Notes under the pieces: generated by a model
Database searches by the model: none
The model's input: the letters and a program-made list of their open reading frames with translations, nothing else
Told to the model about the DNA's origin: nothing
Assembly: GCA_040255525.1 (NCBI GenBank)
Contig: JBDZVD010000020.1
Span: 11,349-75,348, forward strand
DNA length: 64,000 nt
Direction: 5' to 3'
From: Rugosimonospora sp040255525
Lineage (GTDB): Bacteria; Actinomycetota; Actinomycetes; Mycobacteriales; Micromonosporaceae
Shown here: positions 15,777-24,308 of the stretch, one piece after another
Layout: each line of letters begins with the position of its first letter
How positions within the stretch are numbered: the stretch's first letter is position 1
Position numbers and translations under genes: made by a program

Positions 15777-17351
15777 TCACGGGAAGCGCTGGTAGGCCGG
15801 CAGGGTGAGGAACTCGGCGTACTCGTCGGCGAGCGCGACCTCCACGAACAGCGCTCGGGCGTCCGCGTATCCGCTCGGGTCACCGAGCTTGTCGCACTCC
15901 TCGTCGAGGATCCGCTCCACCAACTCCCGGGTGACCGCCTCACCGGTGTCCAATGTGGTCGGATTGTGGATCCACTGCCAGATCTGGGATCGGGAGATCT
16001 CGGCGGTGGCGGCGTCCTCCATGAGGTTGAAGATGGCCACCGCGCCGCTGCCGGCCAGCCAGGAACGCAGGTACTGGAGGGCGACCGAGACGTTGTTGCG
16101 CAGCCCGGCCTCGGTGACGCCGCCCTCGACACCGCGGAGATCCAGCAACTGTCCGGCGGTGACCCGGACCTCGTCGCGCTGCCGGTCGAGCTGGTTGGGC
16201 CGCTCGCCCAGGTGCTCGTCGAAGACCTCCCGGCACACCGGTACCAGATCGGGGTGTGCCACCCACGAACCGTCGTAGCCGGCGCCGGCCTCGCGCTGCT
16301 TGTCCTGGCGCACCTTGGCCAGCGCGGTCGCGTTCACCTGCTCGTCCCGCCGGCTGGGGATGAACGCGGCCATCCCACCGATCGCGTGCGCGCCGCGGCG
16401 GTGGCAGGTCTGCACGAGCAGTTCGCTGTATGCCCTCATGAACGGCGCGGTCATCGTCACCGAGTTGCGGCCCGGCAGCACGAAGTCGGCGCCCCGGTCG
16501 CGGAACTTCTTGATGAGGCTGAACAGGTAGTCCCAGCGGCCGGCGTTCAGTCCGGCGGAGTGCTCGCGCAGCTCATACAGGATCTCGTGCATCTCGAACG
16601 CGGCCGGGATGGTCTCGATGAGAACGGTGGCGCGGATCGTGCCCCGCGGGATGCCCAGCGCGTCCTGGGCGAGCAGGAACGCGTCGTTCCACAGCCGCGC
16701 CTCCGCGGCGGACTCCATCTTCGGCAGGTAGAAGTACGGGCCGCGGCCGTGCGCGAGCTGGCGCCGCGCGCTGTGCGCCAGGTACAACCCGAAGTCGAAC
16801 AGGCTGGCCGACATCGGTTCGCCGTCGACCAGCAGGTGCTTCTCCGACAGGTGCCAGCCGCGCGGGCGGACCACGATGGTCGCCAGCTCCTCGTCGGGCC
16901 GCAGCGCGTAGGTCTTGCCGTCCGCCGATTCGAAGTCGATGCGCCGATCCAGGGCGTCCATGAGGTTGAGCTGGCCGCCGACCATGTTCTCCCACAGCGG
17001 CGTGTTCGCGTCCTCGAAGTCGGCGAGCCACACCTTGGCGCCGGAGTTGAGCGCGTTGATCGTCATCTTGCGGTCGGTCGGTCCGGTGATCTCGACGCGA
17101 CGGTCGACCAGGCCGGGTGCCGGGGGCGCGACGCGCCAGCTCGGGTCCTGGCGGATCTGGGCGGTCTCGGGCCGGAAGTCCAGGGTGCCGCCGGCGCTCA
17201 GCTCCCGCTGGCGCTCCTGCCGGGCACGGAGCACCTCGGCCCGGCGCGGGCCGAGGTGGCGCTGCAGCTCGCCGAGCAGAGCCAGCGCCTGCGGGGTGAG
17301 CACCTCGTCGAACCGGTCCTGCCGCGTGCCGTTGACCGAAACTCCTTGCAC
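15777..17351 (-). CDS. aceB: malate synthase A
   Basis: Condenses glyoxylate with acetyl-CoA to malate (glyoxylate shunt or ureide use). 524 aa, the length of the A isoform. The family signature is complete: REHSAGLNAGRWDYLFSLIKKFR, plus VWLADFEDANTP, YFYLPKMES, RATVLIETIPAAFEMHEILYELR and a C-terminal NNVSVALQYLRSWLAGSGAVAI. I use GTG 17351 (GTGGAGAAT upstream); GTG 17360 is an alternative. No isocitrate lyase is in the window. It is divergent from an IclR regulator. Confidence 0.95.
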   Translation of the reverse strand: MQGVSVNGTRQDRFDEVLTPQALALLGELQRHLGPRRAEVLRARQERQRELSAGGTLDFRPETAQIRQDPSWRVAPPAPGLVDRRVEITGPTDRKMTINALNSGAKVWLADFEDANTPLWENMVGGQLNLMDALDRRIDFESADGKTYALRPDEELATIVVRPRGWHLSEKHLLVDGEPMSASLFDFGLYLAHSARRQLAHGRGPYFYLPKMESAAEARLWNDAFLLAQDALGIPRGTIRATVLIETIPAAFEMHEILYELREHSAGLNAGRWDYLFSLIKKFRDRGADFVLPGRNSVTMTAPFMRAYSELLVQTCHRRGAHAIGGMAAFIPSRRDEQVNATALAKVRQDKQREAGAGYDGSWVAHPDLVPVCREVFDEHLGERPNQLDRQRDEVRVTAGQLLDLRGVEGGVTEAGLRNNVSVALQYLRSWLAGSGAVAIFNLMEDAATAEISRSQIWQWIHNPTTLDTGEAVTRELVERILDEECDKLGDPSGYADARALFVEVALADEYAEFLTLPAYQRFP

Positions 17352-17372
17352 ATTCTCCACAGTACGGAGGTT

Positions 17373-17397
17373 ATTGTCTGCATGACGGAAAGACAAT
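17373..17397. promoter_or_regulatory. inverted repeat ATTGTCT-N11-AGACAAT, candidate IclR operator
   Basis: Perfect 7-bp arms in the aceB-iclR intergenic region, 22 bp upstream of the aceB start. Position suggests control of aceB by the divergent IclR protein. Confidence 0.65.
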
Positions 17398-17576
17398 GCC
17401 CGGACGTTGGGCCACCGGCGGGGACCTCGGGTCCGGGGCCACCGGACCGGGATGCCGGGCACGGGCCACTGGACGGGGCTCTCCGGCACCGGGGACGCCG
17501 GCCACGGGGACGCCGGGCACGGCCGGCCGGTGCGCCCGAGCGGCACGACAGGGACGGCACGGGAAGGGATGGCACA

Positions 17577-18353
17577 GTGACAGTGGGCGACGCCGGGGGC
17601 AGCGCGGGCGTGCAGTCCGTGCGCCGCGCCTTCGAATTGCTGGAGCTGATCGCGGACGCCGGCGGTTCGCAGGGCATCAGCCAACTGTCGGCGCGGTCGG
17701 GCCTGCCGGTGCCGACCATCCACCGGCTGCTGCGCACGCTGATCGGGGCGGGGTACGCGCGCCAGGACTCCTCCCGCCGGTACGCGCTCGGGCCGCGGCT
17801 GATCCGCCTCGGTGACCTGGCCGACCGGTCGCTGGGCGCGTGGGCGGTACCGTTGCTGTCCCGGCTCGTCGACGCGACCGGCGAGACGGCGAACCTGGCC
17901 GTCCTGGAGGGCGGTGAGGTGGTGTACCTGGCACAGGCACCCAGCCCGCACTCGCTGCGGATGTTCACCGAGCCCGGGCACCGGGTGCTGGCACACTGCA
18001 CCGCCGTGGGCAAGGCGCTGCTGGCCGGTCTGCCGGCCGAGGAGGTCCTCGCGCTGGTGGAGCGCACCGGCATGCCGGGGCTGACCCCACAGACCATCAC
18101 CGACCCGGACACCCTGCTGGCGGCGCTGGCCGGGTGCCGCAGCCAGGGGTACGCGATCGACGACGGGGAGCAGGAGCTGGGCGTGCGGTGCGTGGCCGTG
18201 GCCGTACCGCACCCGGGTACCCGTACCGCCATCTCCATCTCCGGCCCGCCCGCCCGGGTCGACGACGTGGCAATCGCGGCGGCCATGCCGGTCCTGCGTG
18301 AGGTCGCCGCCGAGCTGGCCAGGCACTTCGCCGACGGCCACGCCGCGCCGTAA
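17577..18353 (+). CDS. IclR-family transcriptional regulator
   Basis: 258 aa. N-terminal winged helix: GVQSVRRAFELLELIADAGG, SQLSARSGLPVPTIHRLLRTL, GYARQDSSRRYALGPRLI. Effector domain: GEVVYLAQAPSPHSLRMFT, HCTAVGKALLAGLPAEE and DDGEQELGVRCVAVAVPHP with the conserved Cys. GTG 17577 has GGGAAGGGAT upstream. Divergence from malate synthase suggests a glyoxylate- or allantoin-type regulator (AllR/IclR); the ligand is not determinable from sequence. Confidence 0.9.
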   Translation: MTVGDAGGSAGVQSVRRAFELLELIADAGGSQGISQLSARSGLPVPTIHRLLRTLIGAGYARQDSSRRYALGPRLIRLGDLADRSLGAWAVPLLSRLVDATGETANLAVLEGGEVVYLAQAPSPHSLRMFTEPGHRVLAHCTAVGKALLAGLPAEEVLALVERTGMPGLTPQTITDPDTLLAALAGCRSQGYAIDDGEQELGVRCVAVAVPHPGTRTAISISGPPARVDDVAIAAAMPVLREVAAELARHFADGHAAP

Positions 18354-18631
18354 CGCCCGGCGGGTGCCCTGACGCCCGGCCGGCGCCGCGCCACCCCGCG
18401 AGTGCGACGGCACCCACCGGCAGCGCCCGGGGACCGCCCTGTACGCGCGGGCGCGGGCGCTGCCGTTGCTGGAGGCCGCGCTCGGCAGCTTCGGCGCCCG
18501 CCGCTCACCGGTACGCCGTCCCGGTGGGCAACCCCGAACCCCGGGCCGGAACCGCCCGGAGGCGGTAGCGTCCGATCATGTGGTGACCGGTGTGACGGGC
18601 GCGGGCCGGGGGGCGGACGGGTAGCCCGCCG

Positions 18632-19108
18632 ATGCAGACCTTCCTGCCGTACCCGGACTTCCTCGCCTGCGCCGAGTCGCTCGACCCGCTGCGGCTCGGC
18701 AAGCAGCGCGTGGAGGCGCTCCAGGTGCTGCGCGGTCTGACCGTCGCCGGGTACGGCTGGCGCCGCCATCCGGCGGTCACGATGTGGGCCGGGTACGAGG
18801 AGGCTCTGGTCGCGTACGGCCTGACCATCTGCCGGGTGTGGACCGCCGGCGGCCGGGCGGACACCGTCGCCGGCACGCTCGCGACGGACCTCCGGGACAG
18901 TTGCGCGATCGTCCTTATACGGCAGCAGCCGGACCTGGTAGCGGCCGGTGAGGTGCCGCCGTGGCTCGGCCGGGAGGACTTCCACCTCAGTCACCGTTCG
19001 GCGCTGGTACGCAAGGATCCCGACTTCTACCGGCCGCGCTTCGGCGACCTGCCGGAGCTGCCGTACGTCTGGCCGGAGTCCGACCGCCCACCGTCCTGCC
19101 CCGGCTAG
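18632..19108 (+). CDS. MSMEG_6728-family protein (pyrimidine-dimer glycosylase-like)
   Basis: 158 aa opening MQTFLPYPDFLACAESLDPLRLGKQRVEALQVLRGL, the typical pattern of this actinobacterial family, which resembles the Pyr_excise fold of T4 endonuclease V. WRRHPAVTMWAGYEEALVAYG and SHRSALVRKDPDFYRP are further conserved blocks. A DNA-repair role is suggested by the fold but not shown. The 278 bp upstream (18354-18631) contain no gene or clear signal. Confidence 0.85.
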   Translation: MQTFLPYPDFLACAESLDPLRLGKQRVEALQVLRGLTVAGYGWRRHPAVTMWAGYEEALVAYGLTICRVWTAGGRADTVAGTLATDLRDSCAIVLIRQQPDLVAAGEVPPWLGREDFHLSHRSALVRKDPDFYRPRFGDLPELPYVWPESDRPPSCPG

Positions 19109-19184
19109 AACCGCCGAAGCCCCGGAACCCGCGAGGCCGGCGACGGCCGTGCGGCGACGGATCCGTGCGGTGACGGGCGAAAAC

Positions 19185-20036
19185 TCAGCGCGCGCGCTTC
19201 CCGTGCGACCGGACGCGGGTGGCGGTGCGCCCAATGTGGGTACGCATGATGGTCTCCGCCAGTTCGACGTCCCGCGCGGCGATCGCCTCGACGAACTCGG
19301 CGTGCTCCGCGACGCCCTTGCGCCCGAACAAGGGCCCGGCGGCCTCCGCCTCCAGCAGCGACATGAGCAACGGACCGTGGAACGTGTGCACCAGCATCTC
19401 GATGGCCGCGTTGTGGGTGCAGCCGGCGATGCGGGTGTGGAAGTCCGCCGAGTTTTCCATCGTGTACGTGCCGGCCTTGACCAGTTGCGCGTGCCGCTTG
19501 GTCAGCTCACGCAACTCGGCGATGTCCTCGCCGGTCGCGCCGGCGACGATGAGCGGAACGATGCCCATCTCGAACACCAGGCGCGCCTCGGTGACCTCGG
19601 CCGCGGTGATCGTCGACAGCGACACAAGATCGGCCAGGCCGGTACCGACCTGCCGGGACGTCGGCGACGTCACGAACGCGCCGCCCCGGGCACCGACCCG
19701 GATCGCGACCAGGCCGCCGGTCTCCAGGATCCGCAGCGCCTCGCGGACGGTCACCCGGCTGACCCCGAACTGCTGGCACAGGTCACGTTCGCTGGGCAAC
19801 CGGTCGCCCGGGCGCAGCCTTCCCTCGCGCATGAGCCCGCGGATCTGTTCCACGATCGCCTGCGACGCCCGCGACAGGTTGATCGCGGTGAACATCTTGT
19901 CGCGGCCGGCGCCGGGCCGGTCCGCCCCGGCCACGCCCGGAATCGAGGTCGAGGCCGGAGCCGGGGTCCGCGCTCCCGCGTCGTCACGCCGCGCCTGGAG
20001 CGCCGTGCTCTGACCGTCAGCCGCTCGCGTCGCCAT
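19185..20036 (-). CDS. FadR/FCD-type GntR regulator
   Basis: 283 aa. The winged helix (about residues 55-125) is preceded by a 45-residue unstructured tail: SRASQAIVEQIRGLMREGRLRPGDRL, PSERDLCQQFGVSRVTVREALRILE, GLVAIRVGARGGAFV. The FCD domain has EARLVFEMGIVPLIV, FHTRIAGCTHNAAIEMLVHTF and HAEFVEAIAARDVELAETIMRTHI with the metal-binding His/Asp positions. The ATG at 20036 sits in a palindrome, and an internal ATG (DKMFTAIN, residue 48) is an alternative start. Target genes are not evident. Confidence 0.9.
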   Translation of the reverse strand: MATRAADGQSTALQARRDDAGARTPAPASTSIPGVAGADRPGAGRDKMFTAINLSRASQAIVEQIRGLMREGRLRPGDRLPSERDLCQQFGVSRVTVREALRILETGGLVAIRVGARGGAFVTSPTSRQVGTGLADLVSLSTITAAEVTEARLVFEMGIVPLIVAGATGEDIAELRELTKRHAQLVKAGTYTMENSADFHTRIAGCTHNAAIEMLVHTFHGPLLMSLLEAEAAGPLFGRKGVAEHAEFVEAIAARDVELAETIMRTHIGRTATRVRSHGKRAR

Positions 20037-20053
20037 GCGGCGAATTGTCGCAT
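20035..20053. promoter_or_regulatory. imperfect palindrome ATGCGGCGAATTGTCGCAT at the FadR-type gene start
   Basis: The two halves are complementary except for two positions, centred on AATT and overlapping the start codon. It could be an autoregulatory operator; this is inference. Confidence 0.4.
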
Positions 20054-20271
20054 AGTCCGGTGCACTGGCGGCGCTGGCACGCTGTCGCATCCCGGCGGCA
20101 GGCGCCCCGCGATACGCGACCGAGCCGGCCGGGTCCGAGCCCGCCCGGTCCGGGTCCGCGCCCCACAACTCACACATCGCGTAGTCGCACCGGTACTGTC
20201 AGTCGATCCTGAACCGGCGCTGGACGGGCCGATCGAGGGGGGTGGACGCGCGTTGCTACCGTCGGCGCAGA

Positions 20272-20362
20272 CGTCCGGAGCAGCGGACACCCGGGGTAGC
20301 GGACACCCGGGCGGCGGGCATCCGGGGTAACGGACACCCGGGTGGCGGGCATCCGGGCAGGG
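20272..20362. repeat. short tandem repeat (CGGACACCCGGG / CGGGCATCCGGG) upstream of the SPFH gene
   Basis: Five to six degenerate 15-16-bp units. The rest of the 20037-20378 interval has no visible gene. Confidence 0.75.
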
Positions 20363-20378
20363 TGGAAGGGGGCGCGCG

Positions 20379-21533
20379 GTGGGGCTGATGGACAAGATCC
20401 GCGGCGAGTTCATTGACATCATCGAGTGGCTTGACGACAGCCGTGACACGATCGTGTGGCGCTTCCCCCGGCACGACAACGAGATCAAGATGGGCGCGAA
20501 GCTCGTCGTCCGTGAGTCGCAGGTCGCCGTGTTCGTGAACGAGGGCAGCATCGCGGACGCCTTCACCCCGGGCACGTACACGATCGAGACCCAGAACGTG
20601 CCGCTCCTGTCCACGCTCAAGGGCTGGAAGTACGGCTTTCACTCGCCGTTCAAGGCCGAGGTCTACTTCATCAGCACCCGCCAGTTCACCGACCTGAAGT
20701 GGGGCACGCAGAACCCGGTCATCGTCCGGGATCCGGAGTTCGGCGCCGTGCGGCTGCGCGCGTTCGGGGCGTTCTCCGCCCGGGTCGTGGACGCGGCGAA
20801 GCTGCTGACCGAACTGGTCGGCACCGACCCGCAGTTCCGCACGGAGGAGGTCCACGAGTACCTCCGGCAGATCATCGTGGGCCGGCTGGGCACGGCGCTG
20901 GCCACCGCGCGGGTACCGCTGCTGGATCTGGCCGCGCACCAGGGCACGATCGGGCTCACGCTGGCCGGGACGCTGACCGAGGACCTGGCCGATATCGGCC
21001 TGGAGATTCCCAAGTTCGTCATCGAGAACATCTCGGTACCGCCGGAGGTCGAGGAGGCGCTGGACAAGCGCAGCCAGATGGGCATCGTGGGCGACCTCGA
21101 CCGGTACACCCGGTTCCAGACCGCGAACGCCATCGAGGACGCGGCGAACAACCCCGGCGGCGGCGCGGGCGAAGGTTTCGGCCTCGGTCTCGGCATGGCC
21201 GCCGGGCAGCGATTGATGACCGGCGCGAGCGGCGGTTCGGCAGCCGCGCCGGCAACCGCGCCGGCCGCGGGCGGCGCACAGCTACCGCCCCCGCTGCCGG
21301 GCGAGGAGCAGTGGTTCGTCGGGGTCGGCTCGCAGCGGCAGGGCCCGTTCGACCGGGCCGCGCTGGCCTCCCGGATCGCCCCGGCGACCCTGGTCTGGCG
21401 GGCCGGCATGGCGCAGTGGGCGCAGGCCCAGCAGGTGCCGGAGCTGGCCGAGATGCTGAGGAACGTTCCGCCGCCGCTGCCCCCGCTGCTACCACAGCCC
21501 GGTCCGGCCGCCGAGCCGCCGGCACAGGGCTGA
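20379..21533 (+). CDS. SPFH-domain protein with C-terminal GYF_2 domain
   Basis: 384 aa. The SPFH (YdjI/virion-core-like) part, about residues 1-245, includes GLMDKIRGEFIDIIEWLDDS, DTIVWRFPRHDNEIKMGAKL, VRESQVAVFVNEG and LTEDLADIGLEIPKFVIENISVP. A Gly-rich linker (NPGGGAGEGFGLGLGM) and Ala/Pro segment lead to a GYF_2 domain (about 305-360: EEQWFVGVGSQRQGPFDRAAL to TLVWRAGMAQWAQA) and a Pro tail. SPFH proteins form membrane-associated scaffolds; the YdjI branch is linked to phage-shock or antimicrobial stress. Start GTG 20379 gives MGLMDK. It is 9 bp ahead of the zinc-ribbon gene. Confidence 0.85.
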   Translation: MGLMDKIRGEFIDIIEWLDDSRDTIVWRFPRHDNEIKMGAKLVVRESQVAVFVNEGSIADAFTPGTYTIETQNVPLLSTLKGWKYGFHSPFKAEVYFISTRQFTDLKWGTQNPVIVRDPEFGAVRLRAFGAFSARVVDAAKLLTELVGTDPQFRTEEVHEYLRQIIVGRLGTALATARVPLLDLAAHQGTIGLTLAGTLTEDLADIGLEIPKFVIENISVPPEVEEALDKRSQMGIVGDLDRYTRFQTANAIEDAANNPGGGAGEGFGLGLGMAAGQRLMTGASGGSAAAPATAPAAGGAQLPPPLPGEEQWFVGVGSQRQGPFDRAALASRIAPATLVWRAGMAQWAQAQQVPELAEMLRNVPPPLPPLLPQPGPAAEPPAQG

Positions 21534-21542
21534 GGTCTGAAG

Positions 21543-22649
21543 GTGACCGAGAACCCACCGGCGCAGCGGTCACAGACCGCGCAGACGTACCCGTGTGAAG
21601 GGTGCGGCGCCCGGGTCGAGTTCGTCCCCGGTACCGCATCGCTGCGCTGCCCGTACTGCGGTCACGAGCAGCAGGTCACGCCGATCGGCCGGCAGGTTCG
21701 CGAGCACCCGTACGAGGAGTTGGCGGCCCTGGCGGCGAAGCCGCGCGCGCCCCTGGCCGCCCACGTCCTGGTGTGCCAGAAGTGTGGCGCGACCAGCGAC
21801 AGCGGCGCGCTCGCCGGGCGCTGCCAGTTCTGTGGCGCACCGCTGATCGCCGACCCGAGCGCCGGCGACCAGATCGTTCCCGAGGCGATCCTGCCGTTCG
21901 CGGTCGACCGGGACGGCGTGCGCACCGCGCTGCGCGGCTGGGTCAGGTCCCGCTGGTTCGCGCCCTCGACACTGAAGAAGGTGTCCGAGGCCGAGTCGCT
22001 CAAGGGCACGTACCTGCCGCACTGGACCTACGACGCGCACACCGAGACCGACTACACCGGTGAGCGCGGCGAGCACTACTGGGTGACCGTCACCGACACG
22101 GTCACGGTCAACGGGCAGACCCAGACGCGTACCCGGCAGGAACGCCGGACCCGGTGGCACCCGGCGAGGGGGCGGGTGCGACGGGACTTCGACGACCTGC
22201 TGGTGCCCGCGACCGGGCGCCTGGGCGGCGAACTGCTGGCGCGGTTGACGCCGTGGCCGCTGAAGGACGCCGTGGCGTTCCAGCCGGAGTACCTCGCCGG
22301 CTACGACGCGCTGCGCTACGACGTGGAGCCCGATGCCGGCCTCGAGGTGGCGAAGGCCAGCACGGAAAAAGTGATCCGCGGCGACTGCCGCGCGGACATC
22401 GGCGGCGACGAGCAGCGGGTCCACTCGGTGCACACGACGTTTGCCGGCATCACGTTCAAGCTGATGCTGCTGCCGGTGTGGCTCGTGTGTTACCTGCACG
22501 CCGGGCGGACGTACCAGGTCACGGTGAACGCCCGCACCGGCGAGGTGATCGGGCAGCGGCCGTACAGCGCGGCGAAGATCGCCGCCGCGGTCGTCGCCGC
22601 GCTGCTGGTGATCGCACTCGTGGTGTTCCTGATCGTCCAGTCCCGGTGA
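21543..22649 (+). CDS. double zinc-ribbon protein with C-terminal membrane anchor
   Basis: 368 aa. Two zinc ribbons: CEGCGARVEF with CPYCGHEQ, and CQKCGAT with CQFCGAPL (about residues 17-100). A long soluble region includes LKGTYLPHWTYDAHTETDYTGERGEHYWVTVTD and a segment with WLVCYLHAGRTYQVTVNARTGEVIGQRPYS, followed by one terminal membrane helix (AAAVVAALLVIALVVFLIV). This type is regularly encoded after SPFH/YdjI proteins, and here starts 9 bp downstream (GTG 21543), so the two probably form one membrane complex. Molecular role unknown. Confidence 0.85.
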   Translation: MTENPPAQRSQTAQTYPCEGCGARVEFVPGTASLRCPYCGHEQQVTPIGRQVREHPYEELAALAAKPRAPLAAHVLVCQKCGATSDSGALAGRCQFCGAPLIADPSAGDQIVPEAILPFAVDRDGVRTALRGWVRSRWFAPSTLKKVSEAESLKGTYLPHWTYDAHTETDYTGERGEHYWVTVTDTVTVNGQTQTRTRQERRTRWHPARGRVRRDFDDLLVPATGRLGGELLARLTPWPLKDAVAFQPEYLAGYDALRYDVEPDAGLEVAKASTEKVIRGDCRADIGGDEQRVHSVHTTFAGITFKLMLLPVWLVCYLHAGRTYQVTVNARTGEVIGQRPYSAAKIAAAVVAALLVIALVVFLIVQSR

Positions 22650-22725
22650 TGCCACGGCGGCGCGAGCGGCAGGCGAGCAGCGCGCTGCTTATCCGGATGG
22701 TGCCCGCTGCCTATGCTGTGTGGGC

Positions 22726-23394
22726 ATGGCGGTCATTGTCTTCGTGCACTCGTCCGGTTCGAGCGCCCGGATCTTTGACCCGGTCGCCGGGGTGCTCGCC
22801 GACCGGCACCGGACGATCGCGCCCGACCTGCCCGGGCACGGCACGCGGCCCGGGCCGTTCACCATGGACGAAGCGGTCTCGGTGGTGCGCGGGTCGCTGC
22901 CGCCCGAGCCGGTACACCTGGTGGGCATCTCGCTCGGCGCGACGGTCGCCGCGCTGACCTGCCTGGCCGAACCCGACCGGGTCGCCTCGCTCGTGCTGTC
23001 CGGCGGCATCGCGCGTCCACCCGCGCTCCTGGCAGTTCAGCGCTTCGTCATGACACTGCTGCCCGAGCGGACCATGGCCGCGCTGGTCGGTCGTGAACAT
23101 CCCGGTCTGGTGCCGCAGTTCCAGCGGGCCGGCAAGGCAACCGCGCTGGCCGCCCTGCGCGAGATCGCCGCGGTGGACCTGCGGCCGTGGCTGCCCAGCA
23201 TCGCCGTACCGGCGCTGGTACTGGTCGGCGGGCGGGACCGGGCCAACCACCCCGGCGCCCGGGAACTGGCGGCGGGCCTGCCGCGTTCGCGGCACGTGGT
23301 GGTACCGGACGTGGGCCATCTGTGGTGCTTGACGGCACCGGAGCGCTTCGCCGCGATCGTCGGCGACTTCGTCGAGTCGCCCGGGCCGGCTTAG
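22726..23394 (+). CDS. alpha/beta hydrolase
   Basis: 222 aa with a minimal hydrolase fold: VIVFVHSSGSSARIFDPVAG, PDLPGHGTRPGPF, nucleophile Ser in LVGISLGATVAAL, Asp in LVLVGGRDRANHP and His in PDVGHLWCL. No cap domain large enough to predict a substrate. ATG 22726 is preceded in frame by a GTG at 22720. The 3' end overlaps the convergent small membrane gene by 4 bp. Confidence 0.85.
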   Translation: MAVIVFVHSSGSSARIFDPVAGVLADRHRTIAPDLPGHGTRPGPFTMDEAVSVVRGSLPPEPVHLVGISLGATVAALTCLAEPDRVASLVLSGGIARPPALLAVQRFVMTLLPERTMAALVGREHPGLVPQFQRAGKATALAALREIAAVDLRPWLPSIAVPALVLVGGRDRANHPGARELAAGLPRSRHVVVPDVGHLWCLTAPERFAAIVGDFVESPGPA

Positions 23395-23612
23395 CGGAAC
23401 CGGCCGTACCGGAGGTACAGCAGCCCGCCGAACGGGATCCAGAACATGATCAGCATCCGCCACGTCTGGCGGGGCAGGTACCGGACGACCCGCGCGCGGT
23501 CGAGGTCGGCGAGGCAGAACGCAAGGAACCGGTACAGGCCGGCCACCACGATCACCGCCAGCGCGGCGACCAGGACCACCTGGATCGCGAGAACCACCGA
23601 TGTCTGGGCCAT
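23391..23612 (-). CDS. small membrane protein, PLD N-terminal-like
   Basis: 73 aa: a first helix VVLAIQVVLVAALAVIVVAGLYRF, a short cytoplasmic loop DLDRARVVRYLPRQ, then WRMLIMFWIPFGGLLYLRYGRFR. The paired helices with a WxPFGxxxYL-type ending resemble the phospholipase D N-terminal membrane module common in actinobacteria. ATG 23612 is selected for GGGAG 7 bp upstream. Confidence 0.7.
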   Translation of the reverse strand: MAQTSVVLAIQVVLVAALAVIVVAGLYRFLAFCLADLDRARVVRYLPRQTWRMLIMFWIPFGGLLYLRYGRFR

Positions 23613-23749
23613 CGCTGCTCCCACCACTGCCCGACCTCTCACCGCCAAGGTAGCAGCCGGGAAACGGCGACGTCAGGCTCGGGCCGCCACCGCCGGGGAG
23701 CCACGCCCGACGCGCACGCCCCACCGGTGAGCGCCAGCCCCGTACCGGC

Positions 23750-24140
23750 TCAAAGCTGAAGCGGGTCGATCCAGTGCAGGTGGCCCTCGACGACGGCGAG
23801 CAGCGCACAGGTGCCATCCGGCCGGCGCAGGGTCAGCGCCACTCCGGGCCGCGCGGGTGCCGGCCGCGGGTCGGGGTCCGGCGGGTACTCCAGGGACAGC
23901 CGGTACAGCGGGCCGTTTTCGCCGAGCGCGTCGACCGCCCGGTCGAAGTCGGCCCAGCGCGACGGTGCCACGTGCAGCCGGGTGGCGGCGTGCGATCGGG
24001 CGCAGGTCCACGCCGGTCACGCTCGCCAGCGGCGGCAGCACATCGAGGTCCGGTACCCCCGCGTCGCCGGACCGCCGCCCGCCGATCTGGAAGCCGTACC
24101 GGTCGAACCGCAGGTTCAGCCCCGCGCTCGCGCCGTACGC
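23750..24140 (-). pseudogene. DUF2332 gene relic
   Basis: The fragment begins with AYGASAGLNLRFDRYGFQIG, the DUF2332 landmark, and goes to VTGVDLRPIA; from about 23970 similarity continues in another frame with GPLYRLSLEYPPD, GVALTLRRPDGTCALLAVVEGHLHWIDP, which is the family's C-terminal strand pattern. The N-terminal half and an internal segment are gone. The surrounding 23645-24308 region contains no intact gene. Confidence 0.7.
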
Positions 24141-24308
24141 CGTCGAGGTCCGCCATGCCGCGAGCCTAGATCCGCGCTGGCAGCAGCACGGCGGCTCCGG
24201 GTCGCCCTGCTTGCGGAGAACCTTCGGCACCCTGCTGGTCGTCACTGGCCCGGCCTCCTACGCCCCTTTTTGTACCATTAGCGGAGGCGTCGGCGGCCGG
24301 GCCGGCGG

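Noticed and set aside
18354..18631. Coding potential downstream of the IclR gene
   Set aside because: Short open frames without start signals or recognisable similarity.
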